A DNA stretch of 62,075 nt from assembly GCA_944323145.1 (NCBI GenBank), contig CALURJ010000012.1, positions 1-62,075 on the forward strand, given 5' to 3'. The notes beneath the pieces are model-generated. The model saw only the letters and a list, made by a program, of their open reading frames with translations, did no database searches and was not told where the DNA came from. Below are positions 35,307 through 43,231 of the stretch, one piece after another. This stretch comes from Candidatus Gastranaerophilales bacterium (GTDB lineage: Bacteria; Cyanobacteriota; Vampirovibrionia; Gastranaerophilales; Gastranaerophilaceae). How positions within the stretch are numbered: position 1 is the stretch's first letter; each line of letters opens with the position of its first letter. The position numbers and the translations under genes were made by a program.

Positions 35307-35996
35307 TTAATATCCGAATGCAACCCAGTTCATGTTATTAAATACTCCTCCGCTGCCTACATTAAACCCTGTTAAAGATTGAGTTGCTATGCCCGTATCA
35401 CTTCTGGAGCTGTTCATACTCCATCCATCTTTGGTAAAAAGAGCGCCGACAACAGTTGTGTAAGCCAGCGGATAGGTTATAACTCCGCCATTTTGTGCTC
35501 CCCATTGAATTATTATTCCACTTGGCAATTTTATGTATCCTGGATTGCTTATTGTTGTGGTACCTGTTATGGGATACCATTCGCCCCAGGCAGAAGCGGT
35601 AAAATTTCTGGTAAATATTTCCGGATTTTCTTCATCACAATACCAGATTTGTTTTATCACAGAAGAATTTTCACCTGTGACAATGAGCATTCCGGATGTG
35701 CCTTTCGGAATATTTTCCGGAGTGTAAGAGGATGAAAATATGTATGTGCCTTTGGTTTTGTAATCGTTTAAATCCGTATCATATTCTGTCACGGTATGCT
35801 CATTTATTAATTCGGTTTTGTCAGCTTTGGTTGAATTTACCTGTTCAAGCTGTTCATTAATATCAGAAATATTTTCGTCACAGGCAGATTTGTTTGTGTC
35901 GATTTTATCGGCCAGAGCAATAAAATTTGCATTTACTTCACTTGCTTTTGCCTTGGTACCGGGGATAAAAGAGTACGGTATCATTGAATTAGTCAT
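35307..35996 (-). CDS. Phage tail-fibre-like protein
   Basis: The N-terminus (SMIPYSFIPGTKAKASEVNANF) is typical of tail fibre attachment domains. A helical shaft containing TKADKTELINEHTV follows. The region around SAWGEWYPITG resembles a pyocin-knob motif, and YIKLPSGIIIQWGAQNGG opens the gp53-like receptor-binding head, followed by a sensor-like C-terminus. At 229 residues it is a short fibre. With the assembly-like gene downstream it forms a two-gene module. Whether it belongs to a degenerate prophage, a tailocin or is domesticated cannot be told here. Confidence 0.72.
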   Translation of the reverse strand: MTNSMIPYSFIPGTKAKASEVNANFIALADKIDTNKSACDENISDINEQLEQVNSTKADKTELINEHTVTEYDTDLNDYKTKGTYIFSSSYTPENIPKGTSGMLIVTGENSSVIKQIWYCDEENPEIFTRNFTASAWGEWYPITGTTTISNPGYIKLPSGIIIQWGAQNGGVITYPLAYTTVVGALFTKDGWSMNSSRSDTGIATQSLTGFNVGSGGVFNNMNWVAFGY

Positions 35997-36072
35997 AAAT
36001 TCCCTTTCTGACTAATTTAATGAATTATATTTATTTTAAAAAGGCGTTTGAATACTTAATTATACCACGTGT

Positions 36073-36102
36073 TTGCAAAATCCGTCAATCTTGTGCTAAT
36101 AT
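36073..36102 (+). promoter_or_regulatory. Extended -10 promoter for leaderless acpS
   Basis: TTGCAA (36073-36078), an 18-base spacer and TGCTAATAT with the -10 ending at 36102, six bases before ATG 36109. No ribosome site. Confidence 0.5.
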
Positions 36103-36108
36103 TTCTTT

Positions 36109-36453
36109 ATGGCTATCGGTGTTGATATAGAAGATATTTCAAGATTTAAAGATAAAACAGAAGGTTTTATTAAAAGGGTATTTACTGATTTGGAGCAGGA
36201 ATACTGCTGTAAATTTTCAAAACCGGAAAGTCATTTTGCCGCTCGTTTTTGTGCGAAAGAAGCTGTTATTAAGGCTTTGTCAGCATTAAATGTAAAAAAT
36301 GTTCAGCTTAATGAAATTGAAGTTTTTCATAATGAAAATCAATGCCCGCAGATTCGAATTCTAAAAAAATTGGACAAAAATATTGATTTTCAATTGAGCA
36401 TGTCGCATGACAGATCAAAAGCAATTGCGTTTGTTACTGCTGAAGAACAATAG
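36109..36453 (+). CDS. acpS: Holo-[acyl-carrier-protein] synthase
   Basis: AcpS transfers 4'-phosphopantetheine from CoA to a serine of acyl carrier protein. Magnesium ligands are visible as Asp6 (GVDIEDISRF) and Glu51 (FAARFCAKEAVIKA), with the LSMSHD segment near residue 98. The 114-residue length fits the trimeric bacterial AcpS. The last 20 bases overlap pheA on the opposite strand. The predicted promoter would give a transcript beginning at the ATG. Confidence 0.93.
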   Translation: MAIGVDIEDISRFKDKTEGFIKRVFTDLEQEYCCKFSKPESHFAARFCAKEAVIKALSALNVKNVQLNEIEVFHNENQCPQIRILKKLDKNIDFQLSMSHDRSKAIAFVTAEEQ

Positions 36454-37306
36454 CCTTGCTTTTTTTATATGAACCCATAAATCTCATAAAAGTTATTTTT
36501 TCTTTGATTTCCTGTACGGTGCTCATTATTTTAGGTTCGTGAATATGTCCGTCAAAATTTACTATGAATATATAATCTCCGAACTGGTGTTTTGACGGGC
36601 GGGATGCAATGTATGAAAGATTTATGTTGTTTTTCATGAAGATTTCAAGAATGTTTAAAAGCGCACCGGGTTTATTTTCCGTTGAAAATGCAAGAGATGT
36701 TTTGTCGTTGCCTGTTGCTTCTGTTTCAAAGTCCCCGATTAAAATGAAACGTGTCTGGTTTGTTTTATCATCATTTATATTTTCTTTTAAAACATTTAGG
36801 TTATAAGTTTCTGCAGTTTTTTTGCTCCCGATTGAAGCGTAAGTAAGATTGTAATTTTGAAGGCTTCTTGCGGCTTCCGCAGTACTGGGTGCCTCAATAA
36901 TATTTACGTTAAAAGGCAGTTCATTGTGGATAAAATTCTGGCATTGTGCAAGCGCCTGAGGGTGTGAAATTACGCCTGTTATTGATGAAAATTCCGTTGT
37001 TCTTGCAAGCAGACAGTGATGTATAGGCATATAATATTCCGATAAAATTCTTATGTTGGGATTTTGGGTCATCATAAGATTATCCATAGATTCTCTTACC
37101 GCACCTTCTATAGAATTTTCTACGGCTAAAACTCCCAGTGTATCAGGGTTGTTGTCGACATATTCAACAACCTGCCTTATGGTTGTTAAGGGCGTAGGGT
37201 ATGCATTAATGTTAAATTTATCGCAGAAATAATCCTTTGCCATTTCTGTAAAAGAGGCCTGCGGGCCTAAATATGCAACTGATTTTACTGTTTCAAAATT
37301 TAACAT
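36434..37306 (-). CDS. pheA: Prephenate dehydratase
   Basis: The enzyme converts prephenate to phenylpyruvate in phenylalanine synthesis. The catalytic domain (residues 1-185) shows AYLGPQASFTEMA, VLAVENSIEGAV and the TRF motif in NQTRFILIG. The C-terminal ACT domain (about 205-285) shows NKPGALLNILEIF and ASRPSKHQFGDYIF, for phenylalanine feedback. The 290-residue monofunctional form lacks chorismate mutase. AAGGAG precedes the ATG at 37306. It converges on acpS, overlapping by 20 bases. Confidence 0.95.
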   Translation of the reverse strand: MLNFETVKSVAYLGPQASFTEMAKDYFCDKFNINAYPTPLTTIRQVVEYVDNNPDTLGVLAVENSIEGAVRESMDNLMMTQNPNIRILSEYYMPIHHCLLARTTEFSSITGVISHPQALAQCQNFIHNELPFNVNIIEAPSTAEAARSLQNYNLTYASIGSKKTAETYNLNVLKENINDDKTNQTRFILIGDFETEATGNDKTSLAFSTENKPGALLNILEIFMKNNINLSYIASRPSKHQFGDYIFIVNFDGHIHEPKIMSTVQEIKEKITFMRFMGSYKKSKAIVLQQ

Positions 37307-37366
37307 TTGCGATTACTCCTTCTTTTTAATATGATGATTATAACAGAGAGAAAATATTGAGGCAAT

Positions 37367-38740
37367 ATGAGTAATATAAAATTTGGAACGGACGGCTGGA
37401 GAGCTATAGTAGGGAAAGATTTTAACAGTGATAATGTAGAAAAGGTTACAAAAGCCATAGGTAAATATGTTTTTGATAACTTTGGATCGGATAAAAAAAT
37501 AATTGTCGGGTATGACCCGAGAAATAAGGCTGAGGATTTTGCAGTTTATACAGCAAATCAGCTTGCGGGATACGGTTTTAAGGTTTTGCTGAGCGATAAA
37601 GTTATTCCTACCCCTGTTCTTGCATATAGTGCAAAACATTTAAATGCCTGTGCTGTTATGTTTACTGCTTCGCATAATCCGCCCGAGTATCTTGGTATCA
37701 AATTTATTCCGGATTATGCTGGCCCTGCAACTTCGGAAATTACTGATGAATTGATGCTTAATTTGCATATACCTTTTCGCGAAACTGGCAGGGGCAGGGT
37801 TGAAAGGTACAATTTTAAGCCGGATTATTTCAGTCATATTGAAAAACTTATTGACTTTGGCAAAATTAAAACACTTGATAAAAATATTATTTTTGATGGA
37901 CTTTACGCTGCAAGTATAGGTTATTTTGACAAACTGTTAGAAATTCATAGTATAAACTTTGACAGTATACACATGTTTCATGACATAAATTTTGGCGGCG
38001 GAATGCCTGAACCTAAACCGAAATTCTTAAAAGCATTGATTGAAAAGGTTAAAGCAACGCCAAATTCCGTAGGTTTTGCAAATGATGGGGATTCGGACAG
38101 GTTTGGTGTAATAAATGAAAACGGAGAGTATGTTTCTCCGAATGAAATTATTTCAATTCTTTTAATTCATTTGACTAAAAATAAGGGACTTAAAGGACCG
38201 CTTGTAAAGACAGTCGGAGCGAGTCTGCTTTTAAACAAAATCGCAGAAAAGCTTGGAGTTGAAGTTATTGAAACAGCGGTCGGATTTAAGCATGTCGGGG
38301 AGGCCATGAGAAAATTTAACCCGATTATAGGAGGAGAAGAATCCGGCGGATTAAGTATTCAGGGACATATTCCGGAAAAAGACGGAATACTTGCAAATCT
38401 CTTGATTTTGGAAGCTATGGCTTATGAAAATAAATCTCTTGTTGAACTTCAAAAAGAATTATATGATTTTGTCGGGTGCAGATTTTACAATGACAGAATT
38501 GATAAACATCTTGAAAATTTTGATGAAATAAAACCGCTTCTTGAAGATTATAAAAATAAGTCAACAATAGGCGATTTTAAGGTTAAGAATATTGATACAA
38601 AAGACGGCGTAAAATTGTATTTTGATGATGATACAAGCTGGATGCTCATACGTCCGAGCGGAACAGAGCCGCTTTTAAGGGTTTATTTTGAAAGCAACAG
38701 CTTAGGAAAATTGGATAAGCTTAGAAGAAGTGACGTCTAA
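37367..38740 (+). CDS. Phosphoglucomutase/phosphomannomutase family
   Basis: An alpha-D-phosphohexomutase that moves a phosphate between C1 and C6 of hexoses through a phosphoserine. The active-site loop is TASHNPPEYLG with the phosphoserine Ser at about 104. The metal loop is NDGDSDRFGV, the sugar loop GGEESGGLS and the phosphate loop RPSGTEPLLRVYF. At 457 residues it is a standard enzyme. It likely supplies glucose-1-phosphate or mannose-1-phosphate to sugar nucleotide pathways such as the rml operon; substrate choice cannot be read. The last 20 bases overlap the convergent zinc-finger gene. Confidence 0.93.
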   Translation: MSNIKFGTDGWRAIVGKDFNSDNVEKVTKAIGKYVFDNFGSDKKIIVGYDPRNKAEDFAVYTANQLAGYGFKVLLSDKVIPTPVLAYSAKHLNACAVMFTASHNPPEYLGIKFIPDYAGPATSEITDELMLNLHIPFRETGRGRVERYNFKPDYFSHIEKLIDFGKIKTLDKNIIFDGLYAASIGYFDKLLEIHSINFDSIHMFHDINFGGGMPEPKPKFLKALIEKVKATPNSVGFANDGDSDRFGVINENGEYVSPNEIISILLIHLTKNKGLKGPLVKTVGASLLLNKIAEKLGVEVIETAVGFKHVGEAMRKFNPIIGGEESGGLSIQGHIPEKDGILANLLILEAMAYENKSLVELQKELYDFVGCRFYNDRIDKHLENFDEIKPLLEDYKNKSTIGDFKVKNIDTKDGVKLYFDDDTSWMLIRPSGTEPLLRVYFESNSLGKLDKLRRSDV

Positions 38741-39257
38741 AATATCGGCGTCTGCAGCTTCTGACCAATAAATCTACAGCTGCTGAAAACATTTTAAATT
38801 TTCTGTCCTCATCAAGTGCATCTTTACAGAAGTCATGAAGGTCTATTCGTTCCTGCTGGTTATTATTAACTTGCTGCGGTCTCTTTTTATTTTTTTGTTG
38901 TATATGTTCCTGAATTTTCTCAAATTCATTATTGTCAAGGAAAATTCCGCCGCAGGTGTAGCATGTATCTATTTGTACTCCGAAAGTTTTTGTTTTCACC
39001 ATAGGTTTATTACATACCGGACAAATTCTTGTTTGGGTTTCATCAACCGGCATGAAGTTTTTATTTTCAACAATTTTCCTGATTTCTTCCGCAGAATTAT
39101 CTGACGCTCCGCACTGCTGTAATTCTTTATTATCGAAGAATATTCCGCCGCAGTTATTGGCGCAAATATCAATATTTATTCCTTTATCTGGAATGAATAT
39201 TTTTTCCATTTCCTGTCCGCAGGCAGGACATATTAAATTTTTAGTGGAATCTGTCAT
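38721..39257 (-). CDS. Zf-TFIIB double zinc-ribbon protein, paralogue 2
   Basis: Two zf-TFIIB type zinc ribbons: CPACGQEM with CANNCGGIFFDNKEL (residues about 10-45) and CPVCNKPM with CYTCGGIFLDNNEFE (about 78-112). The family is named for resemblance to TFIIB fingers; its molecular role is largely unknown. A Gln/Asn-rich linker follows and then a basic C-terminus (SCRRRYFRRHFF). It is 178 residues and overlaps its upstream paralogue by four bases (ATGA), so the two arose by duplication and are translationally coupled. Its 3' end overlaps the phosphohexomutase by 20 bases. Confidence 0.82.
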   Translation of the reverse strand: MTDSTKNLICPACGQEMEKIFIPDKGINIDICANNCGGIFFDNKELQQCGASDNSAEEIRKIVENKNFMPVDETQTRICPVCNKPMVKTKTFGVQIDTCYTCGGIFLDNNEFEKIQEHIQQKNKKRPQQVNNNQQERIDLHDFCKDALDEDRKFKMFSAAVDLLVRSCRRRYFRRHFF

Positions 39258-39778
39258 AAAACCCCTTTATAAAATAATTTGTCCATCATTTTTAAAAACT
39301 TTGAACGCTGTGCAAACTTCAGATTATTTTTAAGTTCTAAATTATCTATTTTAGCACCTATTTCATTATATGTTTCGGTAAGTAAAGCCTGACGCCTATC
39401 TTGTTCTGTCGGATATTCTTCGCGCATTTTGGTTAATTCTCCATGATCGAAAAATTTTGCACCGCAGTTGTAACATTCGTCAATTATTATATTACCTTTT
39501 ACGCTTACTGAATTTTTGACCATATTAGTTCTGCAGACAGGACATATTCTTATTTGACTTTCATCAGTTTTTTCAAAAGTTTTATTATTAATAGCTTTTT
39601 TTAATTCTTCAATATTTTCAGTGTATTCATCAAATTTTTTCAACTCGCGGTTGTCAAAAAATATTCCGCCGCAACCATTAAGGCAAATATCAAGATTTAC
39701 GCCTCCTTCGCTCATAAAAATTTTTGTCATTTCTTTCCCGCAGGCTGGGCAGTTTATAACTTCTGATGTATCACTCAT
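39254..39778 (-). CDS. Zf-TFIIB double zinc-ribbon protein, paralogue 1
   Basis: The same arrangement as its downstream neighbour: a first ribbon CPACGKEM with CLNGCGGIFFDNRELKK, and a second CPVCRTNM with CYNCGAKFFDHGELTK. The C-termini differ: here it is a charged helix with RSKFLKMMDKLFYK instead of the Arg-rich tail. I chose ATG 39778 because AAAGGAG precedes it; the upstream ATG at 39799 would overlap the ribosome site. Diverged C-termini with conserved ribbons suggest hetero-oligomers or divided roles (inference). Confidence 0.82.
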   Translation of the reverse strand: MSDTSEVINCPACGKEMTKIFMSEGGVNLDICLNGCGGIFFDNRELKKFDEYTENIEELKKAINNKTFEKTDESQIRICPVCRTNMVKNSVSVKGNIIIDECYNCGAKFFDHGELTKMREEYPTEQDRRQALLTETYNEIGAKIDNLELKNNLKFAQRSKFLKMMDKLFYKGVL

Positions 39779-39806
39779 TTTCGTTTCTCCTTTATACAAG
39801 CCTGTT

Positions 39807-39846
39807 AAGAAGGTAGGCAGACTGTTGCCTATCTCCCTACCTTCTT
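39807..39846. repeat. Inverted repeat AAGAAGGTAGG/CCTACCTTCTT
   Basis: The arms (39807-39817 and 39836-39846) are exact reverse complements, and ATCTTC follows. The same CTTCTTATCTTC end motif flanks the element at 61543-61657, so they belong to one family. It occupies most of the gap between the zinc-ribbon operon and the M48-like gene. Confidence 0.7.
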
Positions 39847-39859
39847 ATCTTCTGTTCTT

Positions 39860-40696
39860 CTATTTTGTTTCTGAGCTTTCAGACAGATTTTTCAAAATAG
39901 TATAGGAAGCATCCCATCCGTTAAGTCCGCCTGTAGCTTTGTATTTTGCGATTTGTTTTGCTCTTTCTTTCTTCAATTTTGCCTGTTCTTTTTCCCATTT
40001 GGCAAGTTTTTTAGTATTTGCATTTCTTTCATCGATATCAGGCTGTATGAATGCAAGGAAATTTTTATATTCCTGACATCCGTATCCTGCTTTAACTTTT
40101 GAAGGATAATTATATGCAAGGTAATCATAGATGTACATTGTTCTTTTAAAGTTGTTAGGTTGTCCCTTTAAAAGGTCTAATGTACTGCCTGGCATTTTCC
40201 CGAGAACAACAATCATTGCAAGCGGGTTATATCCTGCCTGAATCATTAAATCAACGCCTGTAATATCGGCTGCCTGTTGATCTTTATCAGACATATTATT
40301 GAGAGCAAGTTCGTTTGCGGCGAGAGCTGTTGTTTCAAGCCCTGTGTCAACAAAACTTCCTGCAATAGCAGATGTAATATTTGAAACCAATTTTTTTCTT
40401 GAGGCATTTGCATTTACAAGTGCTCCGACCTCCTGTGCAATAACTGCCGCAACTTCATTATCATTACCTGTATATTGTAAATTTGTTTTATTTATGTATA
40501 GTTCATTATTAGCATTTGAAGTACTGTTGACTACTTCCGTATCAGTTACAACAAATTTCGTATTAGCAGGTAGTCCATTTTTAGATAAAACCTGTTTGCC
40601 CACTGTCGGGACTCTGTCAACTGCGCTCCATGTTGCTGCCAGTGAAGGTACTGCAAGCGATGCTGCTAAAAATAGCGATAAAATTAATTTTTTCAT
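39860..40696 (-). CDS. Exported M48-like pseudo-metallopeptidase
   Basis: A signal peptide (residues 1-21, SLAATW cleavage) precedes an M48-type domain. The order of conserved segments is intact: NDNEVAAVIAQEVGALVNA at 78-97, then a helix, then DQQAADITGVDLMIQAGYNP at 139-158 followed by VVLGKM. The zinc motif HExxH is QEVGA (Gln88, Ala92) and the third ligand Glu of ExxAD is Gln140. Thus all three zinc ligands have been substituted while the catalytic Glu89 and Asp144 remain. The protein is probably a catalytically dead scaffold or chaperone. A Lys/Glu-rich C-terminal helix (residues 230-255) extends beyond the usual M48 end. It is not a degraded gene; the reading frame is open throughout. 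Confidence 0.75.
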   Translation of the reverse strand: MKKLILSLFLAASLAVPSLAATWSAVDRVPTVGKQVLSKNGLPANTKFVVTDTEVVNSTSNANNELYINKTNLQYTGNDNEVAAVIAQEVGALVNANASRKKLVSNITSAIAGSFVDTGLETTALAANELALNNMSDKDQQAADITGVDLMIQAGYNPLAMIVVLGKMPGSTLDLLKGQPNNFKRTMYIYDYLAYNYPSKVKAGYGCQEYKNFLAFIQPDIDERNANTKKLAKWEKEQAKLKKERAKQIAKYKATGGLNGWDASYTILKNLSESSETK

Positions 40697-40720
40697 ACTT
40701 TTCCCCTTATATTATTAATG

Positions 40721-41410
40721 TTAATCCGTAAATCTGTATTTTATTAATGCAATTATAGCATGAATTCCGTCTTTCCAGGTAATTTTTTTACCTTCCGCAA
40801 ATTCTCTTCCATAGTATGAAACAGGTAATTCATACAATCGGGCTCCGCGTTTTAAAACTTTTGCCGTAATTTCTGGTTCAAAATCAAACCTGTCAGATTT
40901 AATTTCAATTCCTTTAATAAAATCAGCCCTGAAGGCTTTATAGCATGTTTCCATATCGGTTAATGTCGAGCCGTATAAAATATTTGTTAAAAGTGATAAA
41001 AATTTGTTTCCCAAAAGGTGGTGGAACATAAACGATCTTGAAGGTTTTCCGCCTGACAGTCTTGAACCGTAACAAACATCAGCCCTGCCGTCAAGTATTA
41101 ACTGTATCAGCGGTTCATAATCAACAGGGTCATATTCCAAATCCGCATCCTGAATAACTATTATATCTCCTGTTGCTTCTTTAAATCCCGTTCTTAAAGC
41201 TGCACCTTTGCCTTGATTATATTCATGGTAGAGAATTTTGTATGGGTATTTTGAATATAAATCTCTTGTCCCGTCTGTAGAATAGTCGTCTATAAGAATT
41301 ATTTCTTTCTCAAGACCGCAAAAATTTGCTTCTTCTACTTTTTTTAGAATTTTATCAAGTGTAGCAGCCTCATTATAAACGGGAATAAGTATTGTGATTT
41401 TATTCATCAT
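40721..41410 (-). CDS. GT2 family glycosyltransferase (DPM1-like)
   Basis: A polyprenyl-phosphate glycosyltransferase fold: TILIPVYNEAATLDKIL at the N-terminus, IILIDDYSTDGT, NQGKGAALRTGF, then the DxD metal site in IQDADLEYDP (residues about 91-100), ending in SYYGREFAEGKKITWKDG. No membrane segments are present, so it is a peripheral DPM1-like enzyme. At 229 residues it matches DPM1-like length. The lipid carrier and the sugar are not readable. It stands apart from the rml operon; the M48-like gene is 24 bases downstream. Confidence 0.87.
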   Translation of the reverse strand: MMNKITILIPVYNEAATLDKILKKVEEANFCGLEKEIILIDDYSTDGTRDLYSKYPYKILYHEYNQGKGAALRTGFKEATGDIIVIQDADLEYDPVDYEPLIQLILDGRADVCYGSRLSGGKPSRSFMFHHLLGNKFLSLLTNILYGSTLTDMETCYKAFRADFIKGIEIKSDRFDFEPEITAKVLKRGARLYELPVSYYGREFAEGKKITWKDGIHAIIALIKYRFTD

Positions 41411-41512
41411 TAACCTTCTGTAAAAACAATTGTAATATTCTAAAAAATATTGTACAATAAAAACATAGAGTTGTAAATTATTATAATAGGTTAGTGAATG
41501 GATTAAGAAAAA

Positions 41513-43231
41513 ATGAGTGAGTGTAATAAAGAAATAATTAAGAAGGGGCTATCTCTTTTAGAAGACCGGAATTATGAAGAGGCATTGAAGGTTTTTGCCG
41601 ATGCCAAGAAGTTATATAGTGAACAAAAATCTGATGAGAATGTTTCTGTTGCCTTGAGTTTTCTCGGAATGACAAAATATCTGCTGGACAAATCCAACTA
41701 TTCTGAGGCATTAAAATTACTTGCAGATGCTGAATATATGGCTCAATATTCAAAAAACGGGACTGCGAAACTTGTTAATGAATTTGCACGCGGGAACATT
41801 TATTTTGGAGAAGGCGTCAATGATGTTGCGATGATGCATTTTAACAACGCAAAAAATCTTTCTTTGGAAAACGGGGATGAGCTGTCCATTATAGGTTATG
41901 TTTTAACCAGAATAAAACAAATAAAAAGCGGTCTTGATTTTTCAACACCTGTTGCAAGCGATCCTCTGGTTTCGCTTGTAAAAATCGGACGTTCAATCAG
42001 TGCGGTAACGGATATTGACGTTTTATTAAAAGTTATAGCAGAAGAAACACGTATTGCAATTCAGGCTGACAGATGCACGGTATTTTTACTCGATAAGGAA
42101 AAGAATGAACTGTGGAGCAAGGTTGCGCTAGGAATGGACAGCCAGGAGATAAGATTCCCTGCTGACAAGGGGCTTGCAGGATATGTAGTGAAAACCGGAG
42201 AACCGCTTAATATCCCTGATGCATACAATGACCCGAGATTTAACCCTGATGTTGATAAGGAAACAGGATACAAAACAAAAACAATTCTTTGCCTGCCTAT
42301 CAAAAATAATAACAAAGAAATTATAGGCGCATTTCAGGTTTTGAATAAGAAAGGCGGGGTATTCACTAAAGGTGACGAAGATTTGCTTGTTGCAATCGGC
42401 GGAAGTGCATCTATAGCGTTAGAAAATGCTCAGCTTTTTGAACAGCAGAAAGAACTTTACAAAGAACAGAAAGAACTTTTTGAAAGTTTTATTAACACAC
42501 TTGCGGCTTCTATCGATGCGCGTGATAAGATTACGGCAGGTCATTCAAGCAGAGTAAAACTATATTCTATGCTTATTGTTGAGGCACTGGGATGTGATGA
42601 AAAGTTTAAAGAACTTGTCGAGCGTGCGGCAATACTTCATGACATCGGCAAAATCGGTATCAGAGATACGGTTCTGCAAAAAGAAGGTAAATTGACTCCG
42701 GAAGAATATAAGCATATTCAGGAGCATGTTCAGATAACACATAATATTCTCGACAAAATTTATATGTCGAATGATTTTAAAATGATAACCGAAATTGCCT
42801 GCTCTCATCATGAAAAATATGACGGCAGCGGTTATTACAGACAGCTTAAAGGGGAGGATATTCCATACGGCGGAAGAATACTTGCTGTAGCGGATGTTTT
42901 TGACGCTATAACTTCACGACGCCACTATCGTGATAAAATGCCTATCCAAAATGTAATTGATATTTTACTTGAAGGCAAGAACAAACACTTTGACGGAAAT
43001 CTTGTTGATGTGTTTTTAAAAATTCCTGCTGATAAAATTATTAAAGTATTTTTAACGGAAAATCACCACTGTTTTAAAGAAGAAGATCAGGAAACCCTGA
43101 GTCATTATAATCTTTTGGACATTCACGATTTTATCATTAATGAAAATGCAGATGATAATCAAAAGCATATTGCGGAATTATTTAATTTTTATTATTCTGG
43201 TAATATAACAGAGAACGGGGAACAAAATTAA
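41513..43231 (+). CDS. TPR-GAF-HD-GYP cyclic-di-GMP phosphodiesterase-like protein
   Basis: Residues 1-135 are helical TPR-like repeats. Residues about 163-310 are a GAF domain containing NK-x4-F-x3-DE (Asn278, Lys279, Phe284, Asp288, Glu289), the motif of cyclic-nucleotide-binding GAFs. Residues about 330-500 form an HD-GYP domain: His344, HDIGKIG (376-382), HHEKYDGSG (432-440) and the DVFDAITS helix. HD-GYP enzymes hydrolyse c-di-GMP. The name motif Gly-Tyr-Pro is Gly-Tyr-Tyr here (440-442). It is the first gene of a run with a TPR protein, two response regulators and a pentapeptide protein. cNMP control of c-di-GMP turnover is an inference. Confidence 0.88.
   Translation: MSECNKEIIKKGLSLLEDRNYEEALKVFADAKKLYSEQKSDENVSVALSFLGMTKYLLDKSNYSEALKLLADAEYMAQYSKNGTAKLVNEFARGNIYFGEGVNDVAMMHFNNAKNLSLENGDELSIIGYVLTRIKQIKSGLDFSTPVASDPLVSLVKIGRSISAVTDIDVLLKVIAEETRIAIQADRCTVFLLDKEKNELWSKVALGMDSQEIRFPADKGLAGYVVKTGEPLNIPDAYNDPRFNPDVDKETGYKTKTILCLPIKNNNKEIIGAFQVLNKKGGVFTKGDEDLLVAIGGSASIALENAQLFEQQKELYKEQKELFESFINTLAASIDARDKITAGHSSRVKLYSMLIVEALGCDEKFKELVERAAILHDIGKIGIRDTVLQKEGKLTPEEYKHIQEHVQITHNILDKIYMSNDFKMITEIACSHHEKYDGSGYYRQLKGEDIPYGGRILAVADVFDAITSRRHYRDKMPIQNVIDILLEGKNKHFDGNLVDVFLKIPADKIIKVFLTENHHCFKEEDQETLSHYNLLDIHDFIINENADDNQKHIAELFNFYYSGNITENGEQN

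Noticed and set aside
34887-35996. Complete prophage
   Set aside because: No integrase, terminase, portal, capsid or lysis gene is seen around the two tail genes; neighbours are ordinary housekeeping genes.
37313-37639. Minus-strand open frame covering the start of the phosphohexomutase
   Set aside because: It overlaps a clear gene with active-site motifs and has no ribosome site or similarity.
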